Below are positions 1-9,500 of a stretch of 64,000 bases of DNA, in pieces. The position numbers were made by a program, and so were the translations under genes. Positions within the stretch are counted from its first letter, which is position 1. Each line of letters opens with the position of its first letter. The stretch is from Marinicella rhabdoformis (GTDB lineage Bacteria > Pseudomonadota > Gammaproteobacteria > Xanthomonadales > Marinicellaceae): NCBI RefSeq assembly GCF_009671245.1, contig NZ_VTFS01000003.1, positions 62,001 to 126,000 of the forward strand. Direction: 5' to 3'. Under the pieces are notes generated by a model. The model did no database searches, was not told the DNA's origin, and was given only the letters and a program-made list of their open reading frames with translations.

Positions 1-3000
1 AAAATCGTGCGCTCAACACACGGCGTAAACTGTACCGGTTCATGTAGCTGGAAAATTTATGTTAAACGCGGCTTGGTGACATGGGAAACCCAACAAACGG
101 ACTACCCGCGAACCCGCGAAGATTTGCCCAATCATGAACCCCGTGGTTGTGCACGTGGTGCTTCTTACTCATGGTATTTATACAGTGCCACGCGCTTGAA
201 ATACCCGATGGTGCGTGGTCGCCTGATTCGTTTGTGGCGCAAAGCCAAAGCTAAATACAACGACCCAGTTGAAGCTTGGGCATCAATTCAAGCGAATGAA
301 GTCGATAAAAAGTCATACAAAGAAATTCGTGGCCTCGGCGGTTTTGTACGTGCTGATTGGGATGAAGTCAATGAAATCATTGCCGCATCGAATGTCCACA
401 CGATTAAAGAACACGGCCCAGACCGAATCATTGGATTCTCACCCATTCCTGCCATGAGCATGATTTCATATGCAGCCGGTAGTCGTTACCTGTCATTGAT
501 TGGCGGCGTTTGTATGAGCTTCTATGATTGGTACTGCGATTTACCACCAGCATCTCCTCAAACCTGGGGTGAGCAAACTGACGTGCCCGAAAGTGCTGAC
601 TGGTATAATTCATCTTATATCATTGCCTGGGGTTCAAATGTACCTCAAACACGTACACCTGATGCGCATTTCTTCACAGAAGCGCGTTACAAAGGCACCA
701 AAACAGTTGCGGTGACTCCAGATTACTCAGAAGTGGCTAAATTATGTGACCAATGGATGCCAGCACGTCAAGGTACTGATGCGGCATTGGCGATGGCCAT
801 GGGCCACGTGATCCTGTCAGAATTCCACCGTGACAACACCAGTAATTACTTCGATGATTACACACGAACTTACACCGACATGCCGTTCTTGATTCGCCTA
901 GACGAACATGAATCTGGTTATGCTGCCGGTCGAACTTTACGTGCCAGTGACGTCAAAGCATTGAGTGCACAAGACAAAGCCGAATGGAAACCTGTTTTGA
1001 TTGATGAAAAAAGCAATCAAATTACAGTCCCCAATGGCACTGTAGGCTCTCGTTGGAGTGAAAACAAAGGCAAGTGGAACTTAGAAACCAAAAATGTAGA
1101 CAATGGCACTGAAATTTGGCCGTTGAAATCATTGGTCAAAGACCATGATGACGTGGTTGAAGTGTCCTTCCCATATTTCGCCAACGAAGCACATGAACAA
1201 CCAATTTTCAAACACACTGAGCATGAAGATATTCTGAAACGCAAAGTGCCAGTTCGTAAAGTCACCACGGGTGACGGCAAAGAAATTCTGGTTGCTACCG
1301 TATTCGATTTGATGATGGCCAATTATGGTGTCGATCAAGGTTTGAATGACAACAACTGTGCCAAGTCTTTCAGTGATGACATACCTTATACACCGGCTTG
1401 GCAAGAAAAAATAACAGGCGTGGACAAAGAAACCGTGATTCGCATTGCCCGTGAGTTTGGTGACAACGCAGACAAAACACGTGGCCGCTCGATGGTTATT
1501 TTGGGCGCAGCGATTAACCATTGGTACAACATGGACATGAACTACCGCGGCATCATTAACATGTTGATGATGTGTGGTTGTATCGGTAAATCAGGTGGCG
1601 GTTGGTCACATTATGTGGGTCAAGAAAAACTCAGACCACAAACTGGCTGGCAGCCGCTGGCCTTTGGCTTGGATTGGCACCGCCCACCCCGTCACATGAA
1701 CTCAACGTCATTTTTCTATAGCCACTCTAACCAATGGCGTTATGAAAAATTACAAGTCGATGACATTTTGTCGCCTTTGGCTGACAAAAAAGATTGGAGC
1801 AACTATTCACTGATTGATTGTAACGTGCGTTCAGAACGCATGGGTTGGTTGCCATCGGCACCACAATTAAAACGTAATCCATTGGCCTTAACCAAAGAAG
1901 CCAGTAAAGCAGGCTTATCAAGTTCAGATTATGTGGTTAAACAATTGACTTCGGGTGACCTGAGCTTCTCTTGTGAAGATCCAGATCATGAAGATAATTT
2001 CCCAAGGAACATGTTCATTTGGCGTTCAAACATCTTAGGTTCTTCTGGTAAGGGTCATGAGTACATGTTGAAACATTTACTTGGCACCCAAAATGCCGTG
2101 ATGAGCCAAGACGTCAAAGAGATGGGCCACGAAATCCCATCAGAAGTAAAATGGCATGACAAAGCACCAGAAGGTAAGTTGGACTTGGTTGTGACATTAG
2201 ACTTCCGCATGTCAACCACCTGTTTGTACTCTGACATCGTTTTACCGACGGCCACTTGGTACGAGAAAAACGATTTGAACACATCAGACATGCATCCTTT
2301 CATTCACCCACTTTCTCGCGCGGTTGATCCCGCTTGGGAATCACGCAGTGACTGGGATATTTTCAAAGGTTTTGCTAAAAAATTCTCTGAAGTGTGTGAC
2401 GGCCATTTGGGCACAGAAAAAGATTTGGTTGCCCTACCTATTTTGCACGACACACCCGCTGAGATTGCTCAAGCTTTGGATGTTAAAGAGTGGAAAAAAG
2501 GCGAATGTGAAGCCATTCCAGGCCAAACCATGCCTAACTTTATTGAAGTGGAACGCGACTACCCTAATACATACAAAAAATTCACTTCAGTGGGTCCTTT
2601 GTTGGAAAAACTGGGTAACGGTGGTAAAGGCATTTCATGGGATACCAAAAACGAAGTTGAGTTCTTAGGTAAATTGAATCAAAAAGTAACTGATGAAGGT
2701 GTCTCTCAAGGTCAGCCAAGAATTGAATCTGACATTGATGCCACCGAAGTGGTGTTGTCTTTGGCACCTGAAACCAATGGTCAAGTGGCAGTCAAAGCAT
2801 GGGATGCCTTAGGTAAATTCACTGGTCGAGATCACACACATTTGGCCAAACCTAAAGAAGAGGAAAAAATCCGCTTCCGTGACATTCAAGCGCAGCCAAG
2901 AAAAATCATATCCTCACCTACATGGTCAGGTTTGGAAGATGAACACGTTTCATACAACGCCTGCTATACCAATGTACATGAGCTGATTCCTTGGCGCACA

Positions 3001-3630
3001 TTAACAGGTCGCCAACATTTCTATCAAGACCACAAGTGGATGCGTGATTTCGGTGAAGGCTTCTGTGTTTACAAGCCACCCATCAACACCAAAACAGTGG
3101 CACCAATTCAAAAAGTCAAAAGTAACGGCAGTAAAGAAGTGGTATTGAACTGGATTACCCCGCATCAAAAATGGGGCATTCACTCAACCTATTCTGAAAA
3201 CTTATTGATGCTGACATTGAACCGTGGTGGCCCAGTGGTTTGGGTTAGTGAAATTGATGCTCAGAAGATTGGTGTCAGAGACAATGACTGGATTGAGCTG
3301 TACAATGTCAATGGTGCGATTGCAGCCCGTGCTGTGGTATCACAACGTGTACCTGAAGGCATGAGTATGATGTACCACGCACAAGAGAAAACCATCAATA
3401 CGCCGTTGGCTGAAAGTACGGGTGCTCGTGGTGGTATCCATAACTCGGTGACCAGAACTGTGGTCAAACCAACCCACATGATTGGTGGCTATGCCCAATT
3501 GTCTTACGGTTTCAACTACTACGGCACCGTCGGTTCAAACCGCGATGAATTTGTTGTGGTTCGCAAGATGGAGAAAATCCAATGGGAAAAAGAAGAAGCC
3601 AAGTTGGCAGCCGCTGGAGGTGAACAATGA
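1..3630 (+). CDS. narG: Respiratory nitrate reductase alpha subunit NarG (5' truncated by window edge)
   Basis: Catalytic subunit of the membrane-bound nitrate reductase, which reduces nitrate to nitrite on the cytoplasmic side using quinol electrons passed through NarI and NarH. The frame is open from base 1 (K-I-V-R-S-T-H-G), so the GTG at 7 is not the start; by comparison with the E. coli protein about 40 N-terminal residues lie outside the window. The HGVNCTGSC segment holds the His and Cys ligands of the FS0 cluster. Long blocks match NarG throughout, for example GEQTDVPESADWYNSSY, HMNSTSFFYSHSNQWRYE, and the C-terminal YGFNYYGTVGSNRDEFVVVR. The stop overlaps the narH start by 4 bp (ATGA). 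The promoter and any FNR or NarL sites are outside the window. Confidence 0.98.
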   Translation, partial: KIVRSTHGVNCTGSCSWKIYVKRGLVTWETQQTDYPRTREDLPNHEPRGCARGASYSWYLYSATRLKYPMVRGRLIRLWRKAKAKYNDPVEAWASIQANEVDKKSYKEIRGLGGFVRADWDEVNEIIAASNVHTIKEHGPDRIIGFSPIPAMSMISYAAGSRYLSLIGGVCMSFYDWYCDLPPASPQTWGEQTDVPESADWYNSSYIIAWGSNVPQTRTPDAHFFTEARYKGTKTVAVTPDYSEVAKLCDQWMPARQGTDAALAMAMGHVILSEFHRDNTSNYFDDYTRTYTDMPFLIRLDEHESGYAAGRTLRASDVKALSAQDKAEWKPVLIDEKSNQITVPNGTVGSRWSENKGKWNLETKNVDNGTEIWPLKSLVKDHDDVVEVSFPYFANEAHEQPIFKHTEHEDILKRKVPVRKVTTGDGKEILVATVFDLMMANYGVDQGLNDNNCAKSFSDDIPYTPAWQEKITGVDKETVIRIAREFGDNADKTRGRSMVILGAAINHWYNMDMNYRGIINMLMMCGCIGKSGGGWSHYVGQEKLRPQTGWQPLAFGLDWHRPPRHMNSTSFFYSHSNQWRYEKLQVDDILSPLADKKDWSNYSLIDCNVRSERMGWLPSAPQLKRNPLALTKEASKAGLSSSDYVVKQLTSGDLSFSCEDPDHEDNFPRNMFIWRSNILGSSGKGHEYMLKHLLGTQNAVMSQDVKEMGHEIPSEVKWHDKAPEGKLDLVVTLDFRMSTTCLYSDIVLPTATWYEKNDLNTSDMHPFIHPLSRAVDPAWESRSDWDIFKGFAKKFSEVCDGHLGTEKDLVALPILHDTPAEIAQALDVKEWKKGECEAIPGQTMPNFIEVERDYPNTYKKFTSVGPLLEKLGNGGKGISWDTKNEVEFLGKLNQKVTDEGVSQGQPRIESDIDATEVVLSLAPETNGQVAVKAWDALGKFTGRDHTHLAKPKEEEKIRFRDIQAQPRKIISSPTWSGLEDEHVSYNACYTNVHELIPWRTLTGRQHFYQDHKWMRDFGEGFCVYKPPINTKTVAPIQKVKSNGSKEVVLNWITPHQKWGIHSTYSENLLMLTLNRGGPVVWVSEIDAQKIGVRDNDWIELYNVNGAIAARAVVSQRVPEGMSMMYHAQEKTINTPLAESTGARGGIHNSVTRTVVKPTHMIGGYAQLSYGFNYYGTVGSNRDEFVVVRKMEKIQWEKEEAKLAAAGGEQ

Positions 3631-5216
3631 AAATCAGAGCACAAATAGGTAAAGTCCTGAACTTAGACAAATGTATCGGTTGTCACACATGTTCTGTGAC
3701 CTGTAAAAACGTTTGGACATCGCGTGAAGGCGTTGAATACGCTTGGTTTAACAACGTAGAAACCAAACCTGGCATCGGTTACCCAGATGACTGGGAAAAC
3801 CAAGCCAAATGGAATGGTGGTTGGGAACGCCTCAAAAACGGCAAAATCAGACCCAAAATGGGAGGCAAATTAAAACTGTTAAGTAAAATTTTTGCCAACC
3901 CTGATTTGCCTGAAATTGACGACTATTATGAGCCGTTCTCTTTTGATTATGCCAACTTACAAAATTCACCAGAGGTAAGTACACCACCTACGGCACGCAT
4001 GCATTCTGCCATCACTGGCGAGAAGATGGAAAAAGCCAACAAAGGTCCAAACTGGGAAGAAATTCTCGGTGGTGAATTTGAAAAACGAAGCAAGGATTAC
4101 AATTTCACCAACATTGAGAAAGAAATCTACGGCCAGTTCGAAGAAACTTTCATGATGTACTTGCCACGTTTGTGTGAGCATTGCTTGAATCCATCTTGTG
4201 TGGCCACCTGCCCTTCTGGCGCGATTTATAAACGTGAAGAAGACGGCATCGTATTGATTGACCAAGACAAATGTCGCGGTTGGCGCATGTGTGTCTCGGG
4301 CTGTCCTTACAAAAAAATCTACTTCAACTGGGAATCTGGAAAATCTGAAAAATGTACTTTCTGTTACCCACGAATTGAAGCCGGTGAACCGACCGTTTGT
4401 TCTGAAACCTGTGTCGGTCGCATCCGTTACTTGGGTGTAATGCTTTATGATGCTGACCGCATCGGTGAAGCCGCCAGTGTTGAGAACGAAGAAGATTTGT
4501 ATCAAGCACAGTTAGACATTTTCTTGGATCCAAACGACCCTGAAATTCAAAAGCAAGCGATCAAAGACGGTGTACCACCATCTTGGATTGAAGCGGCTAA
4601 GAAATCACCTGTATACAAAATGGCGATGGAATGGAAAATTGCTTTCCCATTACATCCAGAATACCGCACTTTGCCAATGGTTTGGTATGTGCCACCTTTG
4701 TCACCCATCAAAACAGCCATGCAACAAGGCTTGATTGATTCAGACGATGGTGTGTTCCCTGAATTAGATCAATTGCGTATTCCAGTTAAATATTTGGCCA
4801 ACTTGCTGACTGCAGGTAAGGTTGAACCGATTGAAGTGGGCTTAAAACGCATCATCTTATTGCGTGAATTCATGCGCCGCAAAACGGTACTGGGCATCAC
4901 TGACCATGACTTATTAGCAGAACACGGTGTTGATGAAAAAATGATGGACGAAATGTACCGCTCTATCGCTTTGGCCAATTATGAAGACCGCTTTGTGATC
5001 CCAACCAACCACCGTGAGTATTCGGGTGAAACGCCATTTGACAATGAAATGGCCTTTGAAAGCCGTTCATCATGTGGGTTCAGTTTTGGTAACGGTTGTT
5101 CTGGCGGTAGTGGCGATAAGTTGAAGCTGAACATTTTTGACTCATCTAAACAAAAGAACACCATGAGCGGTAAGGTTCGTGGCCAAGGTACCAACAACCT
5201 GCCCAAAGGAGAATGA
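3627..5216 (+). CDS. narH: Respiratory nitrate reductase beta subunit NarH
   Basis: Iron-sulfur electron-transfer subunit (529 aa) linking the NarI hemes to NarG. Four ferredoxin-type cysteine groups are visible: CIGCHTCSVTC near residue 17, CEHCLNPSCVATCP near 180, CRGWRMCVSGCP near 213, and CTFCYPR...CSETC near 240. The Trp in CRGWRMC replaces a cysteine and marks the 3Fe-4S site, as in known NarH. The length is close to the usual 510 aa. The Cys/Gly/Ser-rich tail (GFSFGNGCSGGSGD) is an ordinary variable end. It overlaps narG by 4 bp, and narJ starts one base after its stop. Confidence 0.98.
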   Translation: MKIRAQIGKVLNLDKCIGCHTCSVTCKNVWTSREGVEYAWFNNVETKPGIGYPDDWENQAKWNGGWERLKNGKIRPKMGGKLKLLSKIFANPDLPEIDDYYEPFSFDYANLQNSPEVSTPPTARMHSAITGEKMEKANKGPNWEEILGGEFEKRSKDYNFTNIEKEIYGQFEETFMMYLPRLCEHCLNPSCVATCPSGAIYKREEDGIVLIDQDKCRGWRMCVSGCPYKKIYFNWESGKSEKCTFCYPRIEAGEPTVCSETCVGRIRYLGVMLYDADRIGEAASVENEEDLYQAQLDIFLDPNDPEIQKQAIKDGVPPSWIEAAKKSPVYKMAMEWKIAFPLHPEYRTLPMVWYVPPLSPIKTAMQQGLIDSDDGVFPELDQLRIPVKYLANLLTAGKVEPIEVGLKRIILLREFMRRKTVLGITDHDLLAEHGVDEKMMDEMYRSIALANYEDRFVIPTNHREYSGETPFDNEMAFESRSSCGFSFGNGCSGGSGDKLKLNIFDSSKQKNTMSGKVRGQGTNNLPKGE

Positions 5217-5217
5217 G

Positions 5218-5934
5218 ATGAAGACTTATAAAGTATTGAGTTTATTATTGAGCTACCCGCGTCAAGATTGGGTTGACCACGTGTCAGAATTCAAAACCGT
5301 TTTAGCAGAAGAAAAGTTACTCTCAAAAGCCAAATTAAAAGGCTTGAATGAACTGATTGATCGCATCGATTCGAGTGATTTGATTGATTTACAAGAACAG
5401 TATGTGGCCACGTTTGATCGTGGCCCTGCGCACTCTTTGCATTTGTTTGAACACATCCACGGCGAATCAAGAGACCGTGGACAAGCTATGGTCGACTTGA
5501 TGGAAATGTACAGTGCCAACGGATTTGGCATGAGCACATCAGAACTGCCTGATTTCTTACCTGTATTTCTGGAGTTTTTGTCTTCAGGTACAGCCAAAGA
5601 AGCCAGTGCTGTGTTAGGTGAAGCAAACAAAGTATTGATGCTAATCAAAGAACGTTTGGCCAAAAAGAAACTGGATTATAAACACGTCTTCGCTGCTTTG
5701 AATGAAATGGCAGACGGTAAAGTGTCACCAAAATCAATGCGCAAAGAAATCAAACAAATGGTGGCCCAAGAGAAAGATGAGGTCACTTTTGAAGACATTG
5801 ACAACCAATGGGTAGAACCCGAAGCATTTGGTAAAAACCCTTTCAAATCAAGAAATTACTTGAATCAAAAGATTAAAGTGAACATCAATGAGTCGAAAGG
5901 GCCAGCCATGCCACCTACAGGAGGATTACAATGA
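5218..5934 (+). CDS. narJ: Nitrate reductase assembly chaperone NarJ (delta subunit)
   Basis: System-specific chaperone that holds apo-NarGH while the molybdenum cofactor and FS0 cluster are inserted; it is not part of the final enzyme. The protein is 238 aa. The segment EQYVATFDRGPAHSLHLFEHIHGESRDRGQAM is the conserved NarJ/TorD-family core. I chose the ATG at 5218 because an AGGAG ribosome site lies just upstream and the protein then begins MKTYKVLSLLLSYP as in relatives; an in-frame ATG at 5179 would run through the end of narH. Its stop overlaps narI by 4 bp. Confidence 0.96.
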   Translation: MKTYKVLSLLLSYPRQDWVDHVSEFKTVLAEEKLLSKAKLKGLNELIDRIDSSDLIDLQEQYVATFDRGPAHSLHLFEHIHGESRDRGQAMVDLMEMYSANGFGMSTSELPDFLPVFLEFLSSGTAKEASAVLGEANKVLMLIKERLAKKKLDYKHVFAALNEMADGKVSPKSMRKEIKQMVAQEKDEVTFEDIDNQWVEPEAFGKNPFKSRNYLNQKIKVNINESKGPAMPPTGGLQ

Positions 5935-6602
5935 ATCAATTTTTATTCGGCATTTATCCGTATATTGCCATGACGGTGTTTTTGTTGGGCAGTATTTTTC
6001 GCTATGATCGTGATCAGTACACGTGGAAAGCCTCATCAAGCCAAATGCTATCAACCAAAGGCATGCGCTTGGGCAGCAACTTATTCCACGTCGGCATTAT
6101 TTTGTTGTTCTTTGGTCATTTGGTCGGCTTGTTAACACCACAAAGTGTTTACCACCTGTTCATGACAGCAGAAACCAAACAGGTTATGGCAATGACAGCT
6201 GGTGGCATCTTTGGCACTTTGTGCTTCATCGGCATGGTGATTTTAATTCACCGTAGATTGACCAATCCAAGGGTCAGAGCGACAACAAAATTCTCTGACA
6301 TCTTTATTTTGTTGCTGTTGTTTGTGCAATTGATTTTGGGCTTGCTAACCATCCCAGCTTCGGCACAACATCCAGATGGCAGCTCTATGATTGCTTTGGC
6401 TAATTGGGCGCAACACATCGTCACATTCCGCTCAGGTGCTGCAGACTTTATCATTCATGAAGCGTTGATATTTAAATTGCACATCTTTTTGGGTTTGACC
6501 ATGTTCTTGGTATTTCCTTTCACTCGATTGGTTCACGTATGGAGTGCACCCGCGAAATATTTATTCCGCAAAGGTTATCAAGTGGTCAGGAAAAGAGGTT
6601 AA
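5931..6602 (+). CDS. narI: Respiratory nitrate reductase gamma subunit NarI
   Basis: Membrane cytochrome b subunit (223 aa) that oxidises quinol and anchors NarGH to the inner membrane. Five hydrophobic helices are visible. The expected heme-ligand histidines are seen in FHVGIILLFFGHLVG (helix 2) and in HEALIFKLHIFLG and FTRLVHVW near the C-terminus. It is translationally coupled to narJ (ATGA overlap) and is the last nar gene here; a hairpin follows 15 bp downstream. Confidence 0.97.
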   Translation: MNQFLFGIYPYIAMTVFLLGSIFRYDRDQYTWKASSSQMLSTKGMRLGSNLFHVGIILLFFGHLVGLLTPQSVYHLFMTAETKQVMAMTAGGIFGTLCFIGMVILIHRRLTNPRVRATTKFSDIFILLLLFVQLILGLLTIPASAQHPDGSSMIALANWAQHIVTFRSGAADFIIHEALIFKLHIFLGLTMFLVFPFTRLVHVWSAPAKYLFRKGYQVVRKRG

Positions 6603-6616
6603 AATCTCAAAATAAC

Positions 6617-6661
6617 GGCATGTTGTTGTGGCATGTAAAAATACAGTCACAGCAACATGCC
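6617..6661 (+). terminator. Hairpin between narI and moaB
   Basis: GGCATGTTGTTGTG (6617-6630) pairs with CACAGCAACATGCC (6648-6661), a 14-bp stem with one G-U pair and a 17-nt loop. No clear T-tract follows, so it may be a weak terminator, an mRNA 3'-end stabiliser, or a site that lets part of the transcription continue into the moa genes. Confidence 0.45.
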
Positions 6662-6691
6662 TATTTCAACTAAATTTGACACGAATAAAAC

Positions 6692-7252
6692 ATGAGTATG
6701 CACCAACCCAAACCCTTTGAAGCGTTGAATATCGCCGTTTTGACTGTCAGCGACACACGCAATGAAGACACAGACACCTCTGGTCTGTCATTAAAAGAAA
6801 ACGCCACTGAGGCGGGACACCACGTGGTTGACAAAAAAATCATCAAAGATGACTTGTTTCATATCAGGGCTGTGGTTTCAGATTGGATTCACCGTTCGGA
6901 TGTGCAGGTGGTACTGATTACCGGCGGCACTGGATTCACACAAAGGGATTCCACCCCCGATGCAGTGATGCCATTGATCATGACTGATGTGCCTGGCTTT
7001 GGTGAATTGTTTCGCCAAGTGTCATATACTGAAATCGGTACATCAACTGTTCAGTCACGCGCCTTTGCTGGCATTGCCAATGGTACATTGATTGCTTGTA
7101 TGCCCGGTTCAACCAATGCCTGTCGTACAGCATGGAACAGCATATTAAAAGAACAGCTGGATGCCAGTCACAGACCATGTAATTTTGTTGAACACTTGCG
7201 CCCTGCCGACAATGATGCCAGCGTCAGCTCAACTTGTGGCACACGTAACTGA
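6692..7252 (+). CDS. moaB: Molybdenum cofactor biosynthesis protein MoaB/Mog family
   Basis: Family member that adenylylates molybdopterin (Mog/MogA activity) or is a close MoaB paralogue; sequence alone does not decide which. 186 aa. It shows the family start (LNIAVLTVSDTRNEDTDTSG), the VLITGGTGFTQRDSTPDAV loop and the PGSTNAC motif near residue 140. It is the first of five same-strand cofactor genes directly behind the nitrate reductase operon. ATG codons at 6692 and 6698 are both possible starts, and neither has a strong ribosome site. Confidence 0.92.
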   Translation: MSMHQPKPFEALNIAVLTVSDTRNEDTDTSGLSLKENATEAGHHVVDKKIIKDDLFHIRAVVSDWIHRSDVQVVLITGGTGFTQRDSTPDAVMPLIMTDVPGFGELFRQVSYTEIGTSTVQSRAFAGIANGTLIACMPGSTNACRTAWNSILKEQLDASHRPCNFVEHLRPADNDASVSSTCGTRN

Positions 7253-7278
7253 ACACCAAACCATGTAAAATCTAAAAT

Positions 7279-8289
7279 ATGAATCACGAACCCTTAACAG
7301 ATCAGCTTGACAGGCCTTGTAAAGATTTAAGAATTTCAGTCACCAACCGGTGTCAGTTTCGTTGCCGCTATTGCTTACCCGCAGAACATGTAGATGTCAT
7401 GCGCGCGCAAAGTGCACCTGAGAACAACCTCAGCTTCGAAGAAATCACAGCATCTGTTGCCGCTTTTGCAGCCATTGGTGTGACTAAAGTGCGTTTAACC
7501 GGCGGTGAGCCCCTGTTGCGCAAAAATCTGAAGCATTTAATCCGCGACATTAAAGCCATAGACGGCATAGAAGACATTGCGCTGACCACCAATGGTGCCT
7601 TGCTTCCACCTGTATTGGATGATTTAATAGCCGCAGGTTTAGATCGCATCACCATCAGCTTAGATGCCATTGATGATGATTTATTTAAAGAGATCACCGG
7701 CACCAAACACACCGCCAAAGAAATCCTTGATGTGATTGAGCTGTGCAACCAAAGCAGCATCAAACAAGTCAAAATCAATACAGTTGTTCAAAAAGGTGTG
7801 AATGAACACCAAGTTTTACCGATACTTGATCACTTTCGTAACAGTCGTGTTGTCGTTCGTTTTATAGAATTCATGGACGTAGGTAACATCAACAAATGGC
7901 AAGAAGCCAAAGTACTGCCCTCTGCTGAGGTGTTGAAAATCATAGAAAAGCACGCTGACTTTGAAAGCAAAACACCCACCAGCAAAGGTGAAGTGGCTAA
8001 GCGTTATGGGTTCAGTGATGGCTCAGGTGAATTTGGCATGATTTCATCCATCAGCCAACCTTTTTGCAGTGACTGTAACCGCGCTCGACTGTCATCCGAC
8101 GGTCAAGTGTTTACCTGCTTATTCACCGCTCAAGGGCACGACCTGAAACCCTTATTGAATCAGCCCAAAGAATTGAATGATTTTGTCAAAGACATTTGGC
8201 AACAGCGTGATGACCAGTATTCTGCCCAACGCCATAATGAAACCAAAACGCAGTTACCAAAAATTGAAATGTTTGTGATGGGTGGTTGA
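7279..8289 (+). CDS. moaA: GTP 3',8-cyclase MoaA
   Basis: Radical-SAM enzyme that rearranges GTP to 3',8-cH2GTP, the first step of molybdopterin synthesis; acts in the cytosol with MoaC. 336 aa. The N-terminal CQFRCRYC holds the SAM-binding 4Fe-4S cysteines. The C-terminal CSDCNRARLSSDGQVFTC holds the second cluster that binds GTP. The protein ends in the conserved Gly-Gly (VMGG) needed for catalysis. The moaC start codon lies one base past its stop. Confidence 0.97.
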   Translation: MNHEPLTDQLDRPCKDLRISVTNRCQFRCRYCLPAEHVDVMRAQSAPENNLSFEEITASVAAFAAIGVTKVRLTGGEPLLRKNLKHLIRDIKAIDGIEDIALTTNGALLPPVLDDLIAAGLDRITISLDAIDDDLFKEITGTKHTAKEILDVIELCNQSSIKQVKINTVVQKGVNEHQVLPILDHFRNSRVVVRFIEFMDVGNINKWQEAKVLPSAEVLKIIEKHADFESKTPTSKGEVAKRYGFSDGSGEFGMISSISQPFCSDCNRARLSSDGQVFTCLFTAQGHDLKPLLNQPKELNDFVKDIWQQRDDQYSAQRHNETKTQLPKIEMFVMGG

Positions 8290-8290
8290 G

Positions 8291-8788
8291 ATGACAACAG
8301 AAAATAACCCAAAGGGTAAAACATTGACCCACATAGATAAAAATAACCAACCCACCATGGTTGATGTCAGTGAAAAAGTGATCACACTCAGGCGCGCCGA
8401 AGCCATCACGCACATTGAATTACCACCTGAAGTACAAGCTGTATTGGAAGGCGGAGAAATCAACAGTAAAAAAGGCCCCGTTTTTCAAACAGCCATCATT
8501 GCTGGCGTCATGGCGGCAAAGAAAACACACGAGCTAATCCCCTTTTGTCACCCAATCAATATAGAATCTTGCAAAATAAACATCAAAGCCATCAGCCAAA
8601 GCCAATTAGAAATCCGTTGTGTTGCACAATTACACGCCAAGACCGGTGTAGAAATGGAAGCCTTAACAGGCGCCTCTGTGGCGGCCTTGACCGTCTATGA
8701 CATGTGTAAAGCCCTGAGCCACGACATCGTTATTTCTCAGACACGATTGGTACAAAAATCAGGTGGCAAGTCCGACATCAAAAAGTAA
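8291..8788 (+). CDS. moaC: Cyclic pyranopterin monophosphate synthase MoaC
   Basis: Converts 3',8-cH2GTP to cyclic pyranopterin monophosphate. 165 aa from the ATG at 8291, which is preceded by GGTGG at the end of moaA. An in-frame GTG at 8282 would add three residues inside moaA and is less likely. Family motifs seen are MVDVSEKVITLRRAEA near the start, KKTHELIPFCHPI in the middle and MEALTGASVAALTVYDMCKA near the end. Confidence 0.96.
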   Translation: MTTENNPKGKTLTHIDKNNQPTMVDVSEKVITLRRAEAITHIELPPEVQAVLEGGEINSKKGPVFQTAIIAGVMAAKKTHELIPFCHPINIESCKINIKAISQSQLEIRCVAQLHAKTGVEMEALTGASVAALTVYDMCKALSHDIVISQTRLVQKSGGKSDIKK

Positions 8789-8797
8789 GAAATCACA

Positions 8798-9064
8798 ATG
8801 TCAGACATTGAGGAAACTAAAACAATGAATAACATCACCTTAGAATTTTACGGCCGCCTTCGTGCGCAATTTTCAGCACAAGCACCTGCCTATCAAACAG
8901 AACACACAACTATTGCTGACGTCTATCAGCAACTTTGCAAAGTCCACAAAGTGCCCCAAGCCAATGACATCAAACCCATCATCAACGATGAATTTGCCAA
9001 CTGGCAAGATGAAATTAAGACCGGTGATGTGGTTGGCTTTTTACCACCCGCGTCAGGAGGTTGA
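8798..9064 (+). CDS. moaD: Molybdopterin synthase small (sulfur carrier) subunit MoaD
   Basis: Ubiquitin-fold sulfur carrier of molybdopterin synthase; its C-terminal Gly-Gly is thiocarboxylated and gives sulfur to the pterin. 88 aa, ending FLPPASGG, as required. The true start may be the internal ATG at 8825 (MNNITLEFYGRL), which has GAGGAAA upstream and gives the usual length of about 79 aa. moaE follows after 1 bp. Confidence 0.93.
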   Translation: MSDIEETKTMNNITLEFYGRLRAQFSAQAPAYQTEHTTIADVYQQLCKVHKVPQANDIKPIINDEFANWQDEIKTGDVVGFLPPASGG

Positions 9065-9065
9065 T

Positions 9066-9479
9066 ATGTTCACGCTTAAAGACACTGCGATTGACCCTGA
9101 TGCTTTAAAAGCCCAAACAGAAAACCCCAAAAGTGGTGGATACGTCTGCTTTGAAGGCTGGGTTCGCAACCACAACAATGGTGAGCATGTAGAACAATTG
9201 CACTACTCCTCACATGAAAAACTGGCACTACAAGTCGGCAACCAAATCATAGAACAAGCCAAACAAAAATTCGACATCAATGAAGCCGTGTGCTGTCATC
9301 GCGTCGGCGAATTGGCCATAGGCGATATGGCAGTATGGGTAGGCGTCTCAGCCAACCACAGAAAAGCCGCATTTGAAGCTTGTGAATACATTTTAGAAGA
9401 AGTTAAAAAAGAAGTGCCCATTTGGAAAAATGAACATTACACATCAGGTGAAACAGGCTGGGTTGAAAATAATTTTTAA
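9066..9479 (+). CDS. moaE: Molybdopterin synthase catalytic subunit MoaE
   Basis: Large subunit of molybdopterin synthase, which adds the dithiolene sulfurs with MoaD. 137 aa. Visible motifs are FEGWVRNHNNGEHVEQLHYSSHEKLA near residue 35, HRVGELAIGD in the middle, and KKEVPIWKNEHYTSGETGWVEN at the C-terminus with the catalytic lysine region. The start is the ATG at 9066; AGGAGG lies in the end of moaD. Last gene of the moa run and convergent with the next gene. Confidence 0.96.
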   Translation: MFTLKDTAIDPDALKAQTENPKSGGYVCFEGWVRNHNNGEHVEQLHYSSHEKLALQVGNQIIEQAKQKFDINEAVCCHRVGELAIGDMAVWVGVSANHRKAAFEACEYILEEVKKEVPIWKNEHYTSGETGWVENNF

Positions 9480-9500
9480 TAAGCCAAGCGTGAATAAAAG

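Noticed and set aside
3966-4505. 179-aa reading frame antisense to narH
   Set aside because: Its sequence is the reverse of a strongly conserved narH region and shows no family features; codon bias of narH explains the open frame.
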